NCBI RefSeq assembly: GCF_001905005.1
Contig: NZ_LWKZ01000012.1
Span: 1,045,061-1,109,060, forward strand
Direction: 5' to 3'
Origin: Streptomyces sp. CB02923
GTDB lineage: Bacteria > Actinomycetota > Actinomycetes > Streptomycetales > Streptomycetaceae
Length of the DNA: 64,000 bases
Both the position numbers and the translations under genes were made by a program. The first letter of the stretch is position 1; every line of letters begins with the position of its first letter. This document shows positions 25,860 through 35,554 of this stretch, one piece after another. The notes beneath the pieces were generated by a model. That model ran no database searches. It saw only the letters and a program-made list of their open reading frames with translations, and had not been told where the DNA came from.

Positions 25860-27650
25860 TCAGAGACCGATCTCGGTCTCGAACTCGCCGGCCTCCAGGA
25901 TCTGCTTGACCGTCGTCAGGTAACGGGCCGCGTCGGCACCGTCCACCAGGCGGTGGTCGTAGGAGAGCGCCAGGTAGGTCATGTTGCGCACGGCGATGGT
26001 CTCGCCCAGCTCCGGGTGGTCGACGACCACCGGGCGCTTGACGGTGGCGCCGATGCCCAGGATGCCGACCTGGTTCGGCGGCACGATGACCGTGTCGAAC
26101 AGCGCACCGCGCGAGCCGGTGTTGCTGATCGTGAAGGTCGCCCCGGCGAGGTCGTCCGGGGTGATCTTGTTGGAGCGGACCTTGCCGGCCAGCTCCGCGG
26201 TCTTACGGGCGACGCCGGCGATGTTCAGGTCGCCCGCACCCTTGATGACCGGGGTCATCAGGCCCTTCTCCGCGTCCACCGCGATACCGACATTCTCGGT
26301 GTCGAAGTAGGTGATCGTGCCCTCGTCCTCGTTGATCCGGGCGTTGACGACCGGGTGGGCCTTCAGCGCCTGGACAGCGGCCTTGACGAAGAACGGCATC
26401 GGGGAGAGCTTGACGCCCTCCCGCTGCGCGAAGGCGTCCTTGGCCTTGTTGCGCATCCGCATGATCTTGGTGATGTCCACCTCGACCACGGAGGTCAGCT
26501 GCGCCTGGCCGTGCAGGGCCTTCATCATGTTGTCGCCGATGACCTTGCGCATCCGCGGCATCTTGACGGTCTGGCCACGCAGCGGGGACGCCTCGATGGC
26601 CGGGGCCTTCGAGGAAGCGGCCGGAGCGGCGGCAGCAGCCGGGGCGGCCTGCTGCTTGGCGGCCTCGGCGGCGGCGATGACGTCCTGCTTGCGGATACGG
26701 CCGCCGACGCCGGTGCCCTTGACCGAGCCCAGGTCCACGCTGTTCTCCTGGGCCAGCTTGCGGACCAGGGGAGTGACGTACGCGGCGTCCGCCTCACCCG
26801 CGGCCGGGGCCGGGGTGACGGGCGCGGCGGCCGGAGCCGGCGCCGGGGCCGGAGCGGCCGGGGCCGGGTCCGGGGCGGGGGTGGTCACGGCCTGCGGGGC
26901 CGGGGCCGAGGGGGCCTGGGGGGCCGGAGCCTCCTGCTTGGGGGCTTCCTGCTTGGGAGCCTCCTGCTTCGGGGCCTCCTGGGCGGGGGCCGGGGCCGCG
27001 GGGGCCTCGGCCTGCGCCGGAGCGGCACCCTTCGCGCCGATGACGGCCAGCTTGGCGCCGACCTCGGCGGTCTCGTCCTCGCCGACCACGATCTCCAGCA
27101 GGGTGCCGGCGGTGGGGGCGGGGATCTCGGTGTCGACCTTGTCGGTGGAGACCTCCAGCAGCGGCTCGTCCTCGGCCACCTCCTCGCCGACCTCCTTGAG
27201 CCAGCGGGTGACGGTGCCCTCGGTCACGCTCTCGCCGAGCGCGGGGAGGACGACGTCGGTCCCCTGGGCGCCACCGGCGGGGGCCGCGGGGGCCTCCTGC
27301 TGCGGGGCTTCCTGGGCGGGGGCCTCCTGGGCGGGGGCCTCCTGGGCCGGAGCCGCGGCGGGCTCGGGCTCCTCGGCCTGCGCCGGTGCGGACTCGGCCG
27401 CGGGCGCACCGCTGCCGTCGTCGATGACGGCCAGCTCGGCGCCGACCTCGACGGTCTCGTCCTCGGCCACCTTGATGGAGGCCAGCACGCCGGAGGCGGG
27501 GGCGGGGATCTCGGTGTCGACCTTGTCGGTCGACACCTCCAGCAGGGGCTCGTCAGCCTCTACGCGCTCACCCTCGGCCTTCAGCCAGCGGGTGACGGTG
27601 CCCTCGGTGACGCTCTCGCCGAGCGCCGGAAGGGTTACGGAAACCGCCAT
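25860..27650 (-). CDS. sucB: Dihydrolipoamide acyltransferase (E2) with two lipoyl domains
   Basis: Core of a 2-oxoacid dehydrogenase complex. In 596 residues there are two lipoyl domains (about 1-75 and 130-205), each with the lipoylation motif STDKVDTEIPAP, joined by Ala/Pro/Glu-rich hinges with repeated QEAP units. These are followed by a peripheral subunit-binding domain (YVTPLVRKLAQENSVDLG) and the catalytic domain ending with SYDHRLVDGADAARYL (catalytic His). In actinobacteria this E2 is known to serve pyruvate dehydrogenase and often 2-oxoglutarate dehydrogenase too. 54 bp upstream of it is lpd, so they form an operon. ATG start with GGAG upstream. Confidence 0.95.
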   Translation of the reverse strand: MAVSVTLPALGESVTEGTVTRWLKAEGERVEADEPLLEVSTDKVDTEIPAPASGVLASIKVAEDETVEVGAELAVIDDGSGAPAAESAPAQAEEPEPAAAPAQEAPAQEAPAQEAPQQEAPAAPAGGAQGTDVVLPALGESVTEGTVTRWLKEVGEEVAEDEPLLEVSTDKVDTEIPAPTAGTLLEIVVGEDETAEVGAKLAVIGAKGAAPAQAEAPAAPAPAQEAPKQEAPKQEAPKQEAPAPQAPSAPAPQAVTTPAPDPAPAAPAPAPAPAAAPVTPAPAAGEADAAYVTPLVRKLAQENSVDLGSVKGTGVGGRIRKQDVIAAAEAAKQQAAPAAAAAPAASSKAPAIEASPLRGQTVKMPRMRKVIGDNMMKALHGQAQLTSVVEVDITKIMRMRNKAKDAFAQREGVKLSPMPFFVKAAVQALKAHPVVNARINEDEGTITYFDTENVGIAVDAEKGLMTPVIKGAGDLNIAGVARKTAELAGKVRSNKITPDDLAGATFTISNTGSRGALFDTVIVPPNQVGILGIGATVKRPVVVDHPELGETIAVRNMTYLALSYDHRLVDGADAARYLTTVKQILEAGEFETEIGL

Positions 27651-27704
27651 GGTTTCTCTTGCTCCTTACGAAAATGCGGGATGTGGTCGCGCCCGGACCG
27701 GAAA

Positions 27705-29093
27705 TCAGTCGTGGGAGTGCAGAGGCTTGCCGGCCAGGGCCAGGTGGGCCTCGCCGAGCGCCTCGTTCTGCGTCGGGTGCGCGTGGATGAGCTGCGCAAC
27801 CTCGGCCGGCAGTGCTTCCCAGTTGTAGACCAGCTGGGCCTCGCCGACCTGCTCGCCCATGCGGTCACCGACCATGTGGACGCCGACCACGGCACCGTCC
27901 TTGACCTGGACGAGCTTGATCTCGCCCGCGGTCTTGAGGATCTTGCTCTTGCCGTTGCCCGCGAGGTTGTACTTCAGAGCGACGACCTTGTCGGCACCGT
28001 ACAGCTCCTTGGCCTTCGCCTCGGTGATACCCACCGAAGCGACCTCCGGGTGGCAGTACGTGACGCGCGGCACGCCGTCGTAGTCGATCGGCACGGTCTT
28101 GATGCCGGCCAGCCGCTCCGCCACCAGGATGCCCTCGGCGAAGCCGACGTGCGCGAGCTGGAGGGTGGGGACGAGGTCGCCGACGGCCGAGATGGTCGGC
28201 ACGTTGGTCTGCATGTACTCGTCGACCAGGACGTAGCCGCGGTCCATGGCGACCCCGGCCTCCTCGTAGCCCAGGCCCTGGGAGACCGGGCCGCGGCCGA
28301 TGGCGACCAGCAGCACCTCGGCCTCGAAGGTCTTGCCGTCGGCCAGCGTGACCTTGACGCCGTCCTGGGTGTACTCGGCCTTGTCGAAGAAGGTGCCGAG
28401 GTTGAACTTGATGCCGCGCTTGCGGAAGGCCCGCTCCAGCAGCTTGGAGCTGTTCTCGTCCTCGACCGGGACGAGGTGCTTGAGGCCCTCGACGATGGTC
28501 ACGTCGGTGCCGAAGGACTTCCACGCGGAGGCGAACTCGACGCCGATGACGCCGCCGCCCAGCACGATCGCGGACTTCGGGACGCGGTTCAGCGTCAGCG
28601 CGTGGTCCGAGGAGATGATGCGGTCGCCGTCGATCTCCAGGCCCGGCAGGGACTTCGGCACGGAGCCGGTCGCCAGCAGGACGTGGCGGCCCTGGACGCG
28701 CCGGCCGTCGACGTCGACGGAGGTGGGGGAGGACAGTCGGCCCTCACCCTCGATGTAGGTCACCTTGCGGGAGGCGACCAGACCCTGCAGCCCCTTGTAC
28801 AGGCCCGAGATGACCTCGTCCTTGTACTTGTGCACGCCCTCGATGTCGATGCCGTCGAGGGTGGCCTTGACACCGAACTGCGCGGCTTCGCGGGCCTGGT
28901 CCGCGATCTCGCCGGCGTGCAGCAGGGCCTTGGTGGGGATGCAGCCGTTGTGCAGGCAGGTCCCGCCGAGCTTGTTCTTCTCGATCAGGGCGACGTCCAG
29001 GCCCAGCTGGGCCCCGCGCAGGGCAGCGGCGTAACCACCGCTACCGCCTCCGAGGATCACTAGGTCGAAAACGGTGCTGGCGTCGTTCGCCAC
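27705..29093 (-). CDS. lpdA: Dihydrolipoyl dehydrogenase (E3)
   Basis: Flavoprotein that reoxidises the dihydrolipoyl arm with NAD+. 462 residues: FAD motif LVILGGGSGGYAAA, redox disulfide C46/C51 (GGTCLHNGCIPTK), NAD motif IVLGGGVIGVEFASAW, and the dimer-interface active-site pair HAHPTQNE near the C-terminus. The GTG at 29093 has GGAGG eight bases upstream; the ATG further up lies in that ribosome site. First gene of the lpd-sucB operon. Confidence 0.97.
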   Translation of the reverse strand: MANDASTVFDLVILGGGSGGYAAALRGAQLGLDVALIEKNKLGGTCLHNGCIPTKALLHAGEIADQAREAAQFGVKATLDGIDIEGVHKYKDEVISGLYKGLQGLVASRKVTYIEGEGRLSSPTSVDVDGRRVQGRHVLLATGSVPKSLPGLEIDGDRIISSDHALTLNRVPKSAIVLGGGVIGVEFASAWKSFGTDVTIVEGLKHLVPVEDENSSKLLERAFRKRGIKFNLGTFFDKAEYTQDGVKVTLADGKTFEAEVLLVAIGRGPVSQGLGYEEAGVAMDRGYVLVDEYMQTNVPTISAVGDLVPTLQLAHVGFAEGILVAERLAGIKTVPIDYDGVPRVTYCHPEVASVGITEAKAKELYGADKVVALKYNLAGNGKSKILKTAGEIKLVQVKDGAVVGVHMVGDRMGEQVGEAQLVYNWEALPAEVAQLIHAHPTQNEALGEAHLALAGKPLHSHD

Positions 29094-29344
29094 GTCACGT
29101 CCTCCATGCATGGGTACGCCGGAGCCGGTCTACGGTGACCGGGCGGCGGCTGTTGATCGGCCGCTGGTTGGTTCGGCCCTGGGTAAGGGGGGCCCTGTCC
29201 TGCCAAGAACCCATCTTCGCACTTGTTGAACGCGGGCGGGACGGCGGGCCGGGCTGTGGGGCGGCACGATGGCCGTTCCGGGGGGTTGCGCGTGCGGTTA
29301 CCCAGGCGTACGGACGTACGGATTTCGTCGAGGGCGAACACGCG
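29094..29344. other. Promoter region of lpd-sucB
   Basis: About 250 bp between the pepA terminator and lpd. It should contain the operon promoter. I saw no strong palindrome besides the pepA terminator at 29345-29379 and no coding potential. Confidence 0.4.
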
Positions 29345-29379
29345 CGTACGGCCCCGGGCGCCGGGCCCGGAGCCGTACG
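29345..29379. terminator. pepA terminator
   Basis: 15-bp arms (29345-29359 and 29365-29379) with one mismatch, about 27 bp beyond the pepA stop. Confidence 0.7.
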
Positions 29380-29406
29380 GACAAAGCAGGAGCAACCGCG
29401 GCAGGG

Positions 29407-30957
29407 TCAGCCGAGGTCGCCGTCCGCGGTGCGCTCGGCCAGCCGCACCAGGGTGCGGACCGCGGAGCCGGTGCCGCCCTTGGGGGTGTAGCCGAAGGGC
29501 GCGCTCTCGTGGAAGGCCGGGCCGGCGATGTCCAGGTGCGCCCAGGTGATGTCCTCGCCCACGAACTCCTGGAGGAACACGCCGGCCAGCAGGCCGCCGC
29601 CCGCCCGCTCGCCGATGTTCTTCAGGTCGGCCACCGGGGAGTCCATGGTCCGGCGCAGCTCGCCCGGCATCGGCATCGGCCAGGACGGCTCGCCGGCCTC
29701 CTCCGCGATCTCGTGCAGGCTGGCCCGGAAGGCGTCGTCGTTGGCCATGATCCCGAAGGTCCGGTTGCCCAGCGCCAGCACCATGGCGCCGGTCAGCGTC
29801 GCGACGTCCACGATCGCGTCCGGCCGCTCCTCCGAGGCGCGGGTCAGCGCGTCGGCCAGCACGAGCCGGCCCTCGGCGTCGGTGTTCAGCACCTCGACGG
29901 TCTTGCCGTTGTACATGGTCAGCACGTCGCCGGGGCGCATCGCGTTGCCCGACGGCATGTTCTCGGCCAGCGCCAGCCAGCCGGTGACGTTGACCCGCAG
30001 GCCCAGGCGGGCGGCGGCCACGACCGTGGCGAACACCGCGGCGGCGCCACTCATGTCGCACTTCATGGTCTCGTTGAAGCCGGCCGGCTTCAGGGAGATG
30101 CCGCCCGAGTCGTAGGTGATGCCCTTGCCGACGAGCGCCAGGGTCTTTTCGGCCTTCGGGTGGGTGTAGGCGATCCGCACCAGGCGCGGCGGGTTGTCCG
30201 AGCCCTGGCCGACGCCCATCAGGCCGCCGTAGCCGCCCTTCTTCAGGGCCTTCTCGTCCAGCACCTCGGCCTTGAGGCCGAACTCCTTCGCGGCGGCCTG
30301 GGCCTGCGCGGCGAAGTCCTTCGGGGTGAGGTCGTTGGAGGGGGTGTTGATCAGGTCGCGGGCGCGGTTGACCTCGGCGGCCAGCGTCCCGGCGCGCTCG
30401 GTGGCGGCCTTGAAGGCCTTGTCGCGCGGCTTGCCGCCGAGGATCGCGATCTCGGCCAGCGGCGCCTTGGCGTCGGCCTTCTTCGCGGTGCCGGCGGCCT
30501 TCGCGTCGCCGCCGCCGTTGCCGCTGCGGTACGCGGTGAAGGCGTACGCGCCGAGCAGCGCGCCCTCGGCGACCGCTCCGGCGTCCCCGGCGTCGGCGGC
30601 GGGCAGCGCGAAGCCGGCCTTCTTGGTGCCGGCCAGGGCGCGGGCGGCGGAACCGGCGGCGCGGCGCAGCACCTCGGTGTCGTACTCGTCGTCCCCGGCC
30701 GGGGCGTCGCCCAGTCCGACCGCCAGCACGACCGCCGCCTTCAGGCCGGAGGGGGCGGGCAGCTTGGTGACCTCGCCCTCGGCACCGCTCGCGCCGAGGG
30801 TCTCCAGGACGGCGGCGAGCCCGCCGTCGAACGCCTTGTCCACGGCTTCGGCGCCGGGGGCCAAGGCGACGCCCTTGGCGCCCTTGGTCACGCCGACGAC
30901 AACGGTGTCCGCACGCAGCGTCGCGGCGGAGGATGTGCTGAGGGTCAGTGCAGTCAC
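29407..30957 (-). CDS. pepA: Leucyl aminopeptidase, M17 family
   Basis: Cytosolic two-metal exopeptidase removing N-terminal residues from peptides. The 516 residues contain the catalytic core: GKGITYDSGGISLKP (Lys and Asp ligands), KCDMSGAAAV, and the family signature NTDAEGRL with metal-binding Asp and Glu and catalytic Arg. The N-terminal 170 residues are the variable domain, here Ala/Gly-rich. Start GTG at 30957. The gene neighbours central metabolism but has no obvious functional link. Confidence 0.96.
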   Translation of the reverse strand: MTALTLSTSSAATLRADTVVVGVTKGAKGVALAPGAEAVDKAFDGGLAAVLETLGASGAEGEVTKLPAPSGLKAAVVLAVGLGDAPAGDDEYDTEVLRRAAGSAARALAGTKKAGFALPAADAGDAGAVAEGALLGAYAFTAYRSGNGGGDAKAAGTAKKADAKAPLAEIAILGGKPRDKAFKAATERAGTLAAEVNRARDLINTPSNDLTPKDFAAQAQAAAKEFGLKAEVLDEKALKKGGYGGLMGVGQGSDNPPRLVRIAYTHPKAEKTLALVGKGITYDSGGISLKPAGFNETMKCDMSGAAAVFATVVAAARLGLRVNVTGWLALAENMPSGNAMRPGDVLTMYNGKTVEVLNTDAEGRLVLADALTRASEERPDAIVDVATLTGAMVLALGNRTFGIMANDDAFRASLHEIAEEAGEPSWPMPMPGELRRTMDSPVADLKNIGERAGGGLLAGVFLQEFVGEDITWAHLDIAGPAFHESAPFGYTPKGGTGSAVRTLVRLAERTADGDLG

Positions 30958-31322
30958 GGTGATGAGAGTCCTGTTCCGTCCGGTTGTCCGTTCGCGCCGA
31001 GGGCGCTGGTGCGGCCGAGCCTACGCTTGAGGGTGCCGCCCGTAACCGCTTGATGCGGTATCGGCCCGAGCTGTCACATCTTCACCACCTGCCCCAGTGG
31101 CCCCAACGGCCTGCGGGTGTGGGGGAGTTGCCGGTTCCGGGAGAAAGCGGAGCGGCCCGTACGCCGGGCCCCGCCGTCAATTCCCGTGCGACGAATGAGA
31201 CGTGTGTCACAGTCGTGGCGACTGCCGGATAGACGGCCGTCAACCTTCGCATGATGTCCACGAGCCTGCCCGGTACCGCTTCCGGAAGCAGGGGGGACTT
31301 CCGGGGGGAAGGGACTGCGCCC
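30958..31322. other. Divergent promoter region between pepA and the deacetylase gene
   Basis: 365 bp holding outward promoters for pepA and the exopolysaccharide locus. A longer reading frame for the deacetylase reaches back to 31251 but has no ribosome site and no added signal. No recognisable gene or operator. Confidence 0.4.
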
Positions 31323-33416
31323 ATGGGCAGCAACGGAAAGCCGGCCGCCAGACCGGCCACAGTTTTGACCGCACTCGCCGCAGCGATGATCACGGCACTG
31401 CCGCTGGCGGTGAGTGCCCCCGCCGCGCAGGCGGCCGTGCCCGCGGCGGCGGACCCGGCGCCACGCGTCGACCTGCGGGTCCTGGTCGTGAGCGACGGCG
31501 GTGAATCCACCGACGCCATCGTCGCCGAGCTGCGCAGCCAGGGCGTCCCGTACACGACCGTCGACCTCACGAGCCCCGGCCGTCCGGTGATCGACGCGGC
31601 GTTCCTCAGCGACACCGTGGACGGGCGGGCGCGCGCCAAGTTCCAGGGCGTCGTCCTGCCGAACGACAATCCCTTCGGCACGGCGTCCTCCGCGGAACTG
31701 GCCGCGCTGAAGGCGTACGAGACCGCGTACAAGATCCCCCAGGTGGACGCGTACACCTACGCGCGGCCCGACGTCGGCCTGCGCACGCCCGACGACGGCG
31801 GCTACGCCGGGGTCCTGGACGGCTTCGCCACCCACACCACCGCCGTGGGCAAGGCGGGCCCCTTCGGCTACCTCAAGGGCGCGGTGCCCTTCGAGGACGC
31901 CGACCCGCAGGTCTCCGAGAGCTACGGCTACATAGCGCAGCCGCTCGCGAACCCGCCCGCCGGGGCGACGTTCACGCCGTACCTGGACGCGGCGGTGCCC
32001 GGCACCTCCGCCCGCGGCGCGCTGGTCGGCGAATACGCCCGCGACGGCCGCCGCGAGCTGGTCATCACCTTCGCGCAGAACCGTTACCAGCAGCAGTTCC
32101 GGCTGCTCGCCCGCGGCATCGTGGACTGGCTCACCCAGGGCGTGCACCTGGGGCAGAGCCGCAACTACTTCTCCGTCCAGGTCGACGACATCTTCGCCCC
32201 GGACGCCCGCTGGGACGTGCAGAACAACTGCACCCCCGGCGACTTCGACTGCCCCTCCGGCGTCCCGGACACCACGCCGATCCGGATGGACGAGGCGGAC
32301 GCCGCGTACGCCGCCGAGTGGCAGCGCGCCAGTGGCTACCAGCTCGACATGGTCTACAACGCCGGCTCCGGCGAGGAGTGGAAGTCGGAGCACGGCGGGA
32401 CGGACGCGATGGCCGACCGGCTGCTCGCCGACAAGGCCGACTACCGCTGGGTCAACCACACCTGGACCCACCCCTTCCTCGGCTGCGTCCAGGACACCTC
32501 GGTCGTGCCCTGGCGCTGCTCCAAGGACCTGTTCGGCAGCACCCGCTGGGTCAGCCGCGCCGAGATCGCCGGTGAGATCGAGAAGAACCACGCCTGGGGC
32601 GTGTCCAGAGGGCTGAGCCTGGATCCCTCGGAGCTGGTCACCGGCGAGCACTCCGGCCTGAAGACCCTGCCGCAGCAGCCGCAGGACAACCCCAACCTCG
32701 CGTCGGCGCTCGCCGCCACCGGCGTCAAGTGGCTCGCCAGCGACAACTCGCGGGAGTCCGCGCAGCGCCCGGCCGGTGCGGCGCTGACCGTGCCGCGCTA
32801 CCCGATGAACGTGTACTACAACGTGGGTCAGGCGGCCGAAGAGGTCGACGAGTACAACTGGATCTACACGAGCAAGGCCGACGGCGGCAGCGGCATCTGC
32901 GAGACCGACCCCAACTCGACCTGCATGCCCGCGCCCCTGCCGACGTCCACCGGCTACGCCTCGTACATCGTCCCGCAGGAGGCGCGGACCGCCCTCGGGC
33001 ATGCTCTGGCCAACGATCCGCGCCCGCATTACATCCACCAGTCCAACCTCGCCGAGGACCGGATCGCCTACCCGGTTCTGGACAAAGTTCTGGCCGACTA
33101 TCGCGGGTTCTTCGAGGAGAACACCCCTGTCGTCAACCAGCGCCACCGGGACATCGGACGCGAGATGCAGCAGCGTGCGGCCTGGCAGCAGGCCCTGGAC
33201 GCCGGTTCGGTGACGGCGTACAGAATTGGCGATGTTGTCACCGTCACGTCGCCGGCCGGGGTGGCCGCTGCGGCTACGATGCCCGACGGAACCAGAACAC
33301 AACTCTCCAACGGGACCGCGGAATTCGGCGAACGCTATGCCGGACGGGTATCGGAGTGGGCCACAGCGCAGTCGCCCGGAGCGTCCATCACGCTCAAGCT
33401 ACCGACGACCGCCTGA
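31323..33416 (+). CDS. Secreted Agd3-like (CE18-type) polysaccharide deacetylase
   Basis: 697-residue exported protein. Signal peptide at residues 1-38 (ending SAPAAQA). The N-terminal domain (VDLRVLVVSDGGESTDAIV, FQGVVLPNDNPFG) resembles the carbohydrate-binding module of Agd3. The central NodB-like domain carries the metal triad: QVDDIF with D288/D289 and HTWTH with H379 and H383. A later GEHSGL and a C-terminal beta-rich domain follow. Agd3 is the Aspergillus enzyme that deacetylates galactosaminogalactan. The ATG at 31323 follows a G-rich ribosome site. It leads the exopolysaccharide locus, so it probably deacetylates that polymer outside the cell. Confidence 0.78.
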   Translation: MGSNGKPAARPATVLTALAAAMITALPLAVSAPAAQAAVPAAADPAPRVDLRVLVVSDGGESTDAIVAELRSQGVPYTTVDLTSPGRPVIDAAFLSDTVDGRARAKFQGVVLPNDNPFGTASSAELAALKAYETAYKIPQVDAYTYARPDVGLRTPDDGGYAGVLDGFATHTTAVGKAGPFGYLKGAVPFEDADPQVSESYGYIAQPLANPPAGATFTPYLDAAVPGTSARGALVGEYARDGRRELVITFAQNRYQQQFRLLARGIVDWLTQGVHLGQSRNYFSVQVDDIFAPDARWDVQNNCTPGDFDCPSGVPDTTPIRMDEADAAYAAEWQRASGYQLDMVYNAGSGEEWKSEHGGTDAMADRLLADKADYRWVNHTWTHPFLGCVQDTSVVPWRCSKDLFGSTRWVSRAEIAGEIEKNHAWGVSRGLSLDPSELVTGEHSGLKTLPQQPQDNPNLASALAATGVKWLASDNSRESAQRPAGAALTVPRYPMNVYYNVGQAAEEVDEYNWIYTSKADGGSGICETDPNSTCMPAPLPTSTGYASYIVPQEARTALGHALANDPRPHYIHQSNLAEDRIAYPVLDKVLADYRGFFEENTPVVNQRHRDIGREMQQRAAWQQALDAGSVTAYRIGDVVTVTSPAGVAAAATMPDGTRTQLSNGTAEFGERYAGRVSEWATAQSPGASITLKLPTTA

Positions 33417-33979
33417 CGCGTCCCCTGTACTGCCCGGTCCGCGCGACCGGCCGGGCGGGCAGGGGCCGGGCGGCCGGGGTCCGCCGTGTCCCGTCACCAC
33501 CGGAACCGGCGCCCCCGCACCACGGCGGGCGCCCGGCCGCCCCTGCACGCAGTACCCCGGCACGCCACACCGCAGATCCCGCATCGCTGTACCCGCTGTA
33601 CCCGCACGGAACCACCGCGCCCGCACCGACGCACCGGTGCGCGACGGCGCACCCGCACCCGGACACCTGTACGGACGCGCAGGTACGGACGCGTTCACGC
33701 AGGTGTCCCGCGGCTGTGTCCGCACACCGTTGCCGGTACACCGCACGACCGTCCCCACGCATGTCCCCGCAGTCCCGCACGCCCACGCCCCCGCAGTTCC
33801 GCACCACCACGCCCCCGCAGTCCCGCACACACGTTTCCGCACGTCCGCACGTCCGCACGCGCACCAGGCCGGCACGGCCGCCGGCCGCGCAACGCGTCCG
33901 CCCGGTGCCCCCGCAGCACCCGCGCCCGCGTGCTCCGTACCGCACCACCCAGCACTCATTTCCCGGGGGGGATTTCGCC
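33417..33979. other. Long non-coding gap inside the exopolysaccharide locus
   Basis: 563 bp without a believable gene. Reading frames in all six frames are Arg/Pro/His-rich composition artefacts. Between 33765 and 33880 it contains tandem variants of a CCCACGCCCCCGCAGTCCCGCAC unit at about 27-bp spacing. A promoter for the PelF-type gene must lie near the right end, where GGGGGGG precedes its ATG. Confidence 0.5.
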
Positions 33980-35554
33980 ATGAACGCAACTCTGTACGAG
34001 GTCGGCAGCCGAAGTCAGCAGCCCGACGACGCGCCGCAGCCCGGCAGGCACGTCACCATGCTCACCGAGGGCACCTACCCGCACGTCCACGGCGGCGTCT
34101 CCACCTGGTGCGACCAGCTCGTACGGGGCATGCCCGAAGTCCGCTTCAACGTCATCGCGCTCACCGGCAGCGGCCGTGAGCCGGTGACCTGGGACCTGCC
34201 CGACAACGTCTACGCGCGCTCCTCCGTGCCCATGTGGGGCCCGCCGCCGGGCCGCCGCACCGCCGGGCTGCTCCGGGGGCGCGACCGCCGCCGCTTCGTC
34301 GACACCTACGAGCGGTTCCTGCTGTCCATGCTCGACCCGCAGTCCTGCACCGACTTCGGCACCGAGCTGTACGCACTGGCCGCGCTCGCCCGCGAAGGAC
34401 GCCTCAGCGCCGCGCTGCGCACCGAGTCCGCGCTGCGCTCCCTGATGTGGATCTGGACCCTGCCGCACGTCGCCACGCGCGCGGCCGAACCCACCGTGCA
34501 CGACGCGCTGACCGCCACCGACCTGCTGGAACACGCGCTGCGCCCGCTGTCGGTACGCGTACCGGAGGACAGCGTCGCGCACGCCGTCAGCAACGGGCTG
34601 GCCTGCCTGCCCGCGCTCGCCGCCAAGGAGTTCGACGGCGTACCGTTCCTGCTCACCGAGCACGGCATATACCTGCGCGAGCGCTACCTCGGCTACCGCT
34701 CCGACGCCCAGCGCTGGCCCGTCAAGGCCCTGATGCTCGGCTTCTACCGGCAGCTGACCATCGAGAGCTACCGGGCCGCCGACCTGATCACACCGTGCAA
34801 CAAGTACAACAAGCGGTGGGAGGAGCGCGGTGGCACCCCGCCCGAGAAGATCCGCACCGTCTACAACGGCGTCGACGTCCAGCTGTTCCCGCACGCCGAA
34901 CAGGAACCGGACGCGCCGACGCTGAGCTGGGCCGGGCGGATCGACCCGATCAAGGACCTGGAAACCCTCATCCGGGCCTACGCACTGTGCCGCGCCGAGG
35001 TCCCCGACCTGCGGCTGCGGCTGTTCGGCGGGGTACCGGCCGGCGGCGAGGCGTACAAGACCCGCTGCGAGAAGCTGGCCGCCTCGCTCGGCGTGACCGA
35101 CGGGCTCAGCTGGGAAGGGCGCATCGACGACGTCGCCCGCGCCTACGCCGCAGGCAGCATCGTCATGCTCTCCAGCATCTCCGAGGGCTTCCCCTTCAGC
35201 CTGATCGAGGCCATGTCCTGCGGCCGCTCCACCGTCTCGACCGACGTCGGCGGGGTGCGCGAGGCGGTCGGCGACACCGGGCGCGTCGTCCCGCCCCGGG
35301 AACCGGAGGCGATGGCCGAAGCCACCCTGGAACTGCTCAAGGGCGGCTGGGAGAAGCGCGCCGAACTCGGCAGCCGCGCCCGGCAGCGGGTCATCGACCA
35401 GTTCACGCTGCGCCGCTCCGTCGACGGCTTCCGCACCATCTACCGCGAACTCGACGGCGCCGGCAGGCCGGCCGTGGAGCAGCCGCAGGAGGAGTGGACC
35501 CTCCAGCTGCGCGGGCCGTGGAACACCCCCCTCGCCGCCGACGGGGCCGGCTGA
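33980..35554 (+). CDS. PelF-type glycosyltransferase (GT4 with N-terminal DUF3492)
   Basis: 524-residue cytoplasmic glycosyltransferase. The N-terminal DUF3492 hallmark MLTEGTYPHVHGGVSTWCDQ is present, then LLTEHGIYLRERYLGY. The GT4 part has YNGVDVQLFP, WAGRIDPIKDLETLI and the donor-site motif ISEGFPFSLIEAMSCG (E-x7-E). PelF is the polymerase of the Pseudomonas Pel polysaccharide, an amino-sugar polymer. ATG at 33980 with a G-rich site. Its stop overlaps the next gene's start (TGATG), so the membrane protein is its partner, as PelG is for PelF. Identification of the family is firm; the polymer is inferred. Confidence 0.9.
   Translation: MNATLYEVGSRSQQPDDAPQPGRHVTMLTEGTYPHVHGGVSTWCDQLVRGMPEVRFNVIALTGSGREPVTWDLPDNVYARSSVPMWGPPPGRRTAGLLRGRDRRRFVDTYERFLLSMLDPQSCTDFGTELYALAALAREGRLSAALRTESALRSLMWIWTLPHVATRAAEPTVHDALTATDLLEHALRPLSVRVPEDSVAHAVSNGLACLPALAAKEFDGVPFLLTEHGIYLRERYLGYRSDAQRWPVKALMLGFYRQLTIESYRAADLITPCNKYNKRWEERGGTPPEKIRTVYNGVDVQLFPHAEQEPDAPTLSWAGRIDPIKDLETLIRAYALCRAEVPDLRLRLFGGVPAGGEAYKTRCEKLAASLGVTDGLSWEGRIDDVARAYAAGSIVMLSSISEGFPFSLIEAMSCGRSTVSTDVGGVREAVGDTGRVVPPREPEAMAEATLELLKGGWEKRAELGSRARQRVIDQFTLRRSVDGFRTIYRELDGAGRPAVEQPQEEWTLQLRGPWNTPLAADGAG

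Noticed and set aside
25635..29063. 1142-residue plus-strand ORF opposite sucB and lpd
   Set aside because: Antisense shadow of two well-identified genes.
33394..33989. Overlapping Arg/Pro/Cys-rich ORFs in the exopolysaccharide gap
   Set aside because: Present in several frames at once with repeat-driven composition; no ribosome sites.
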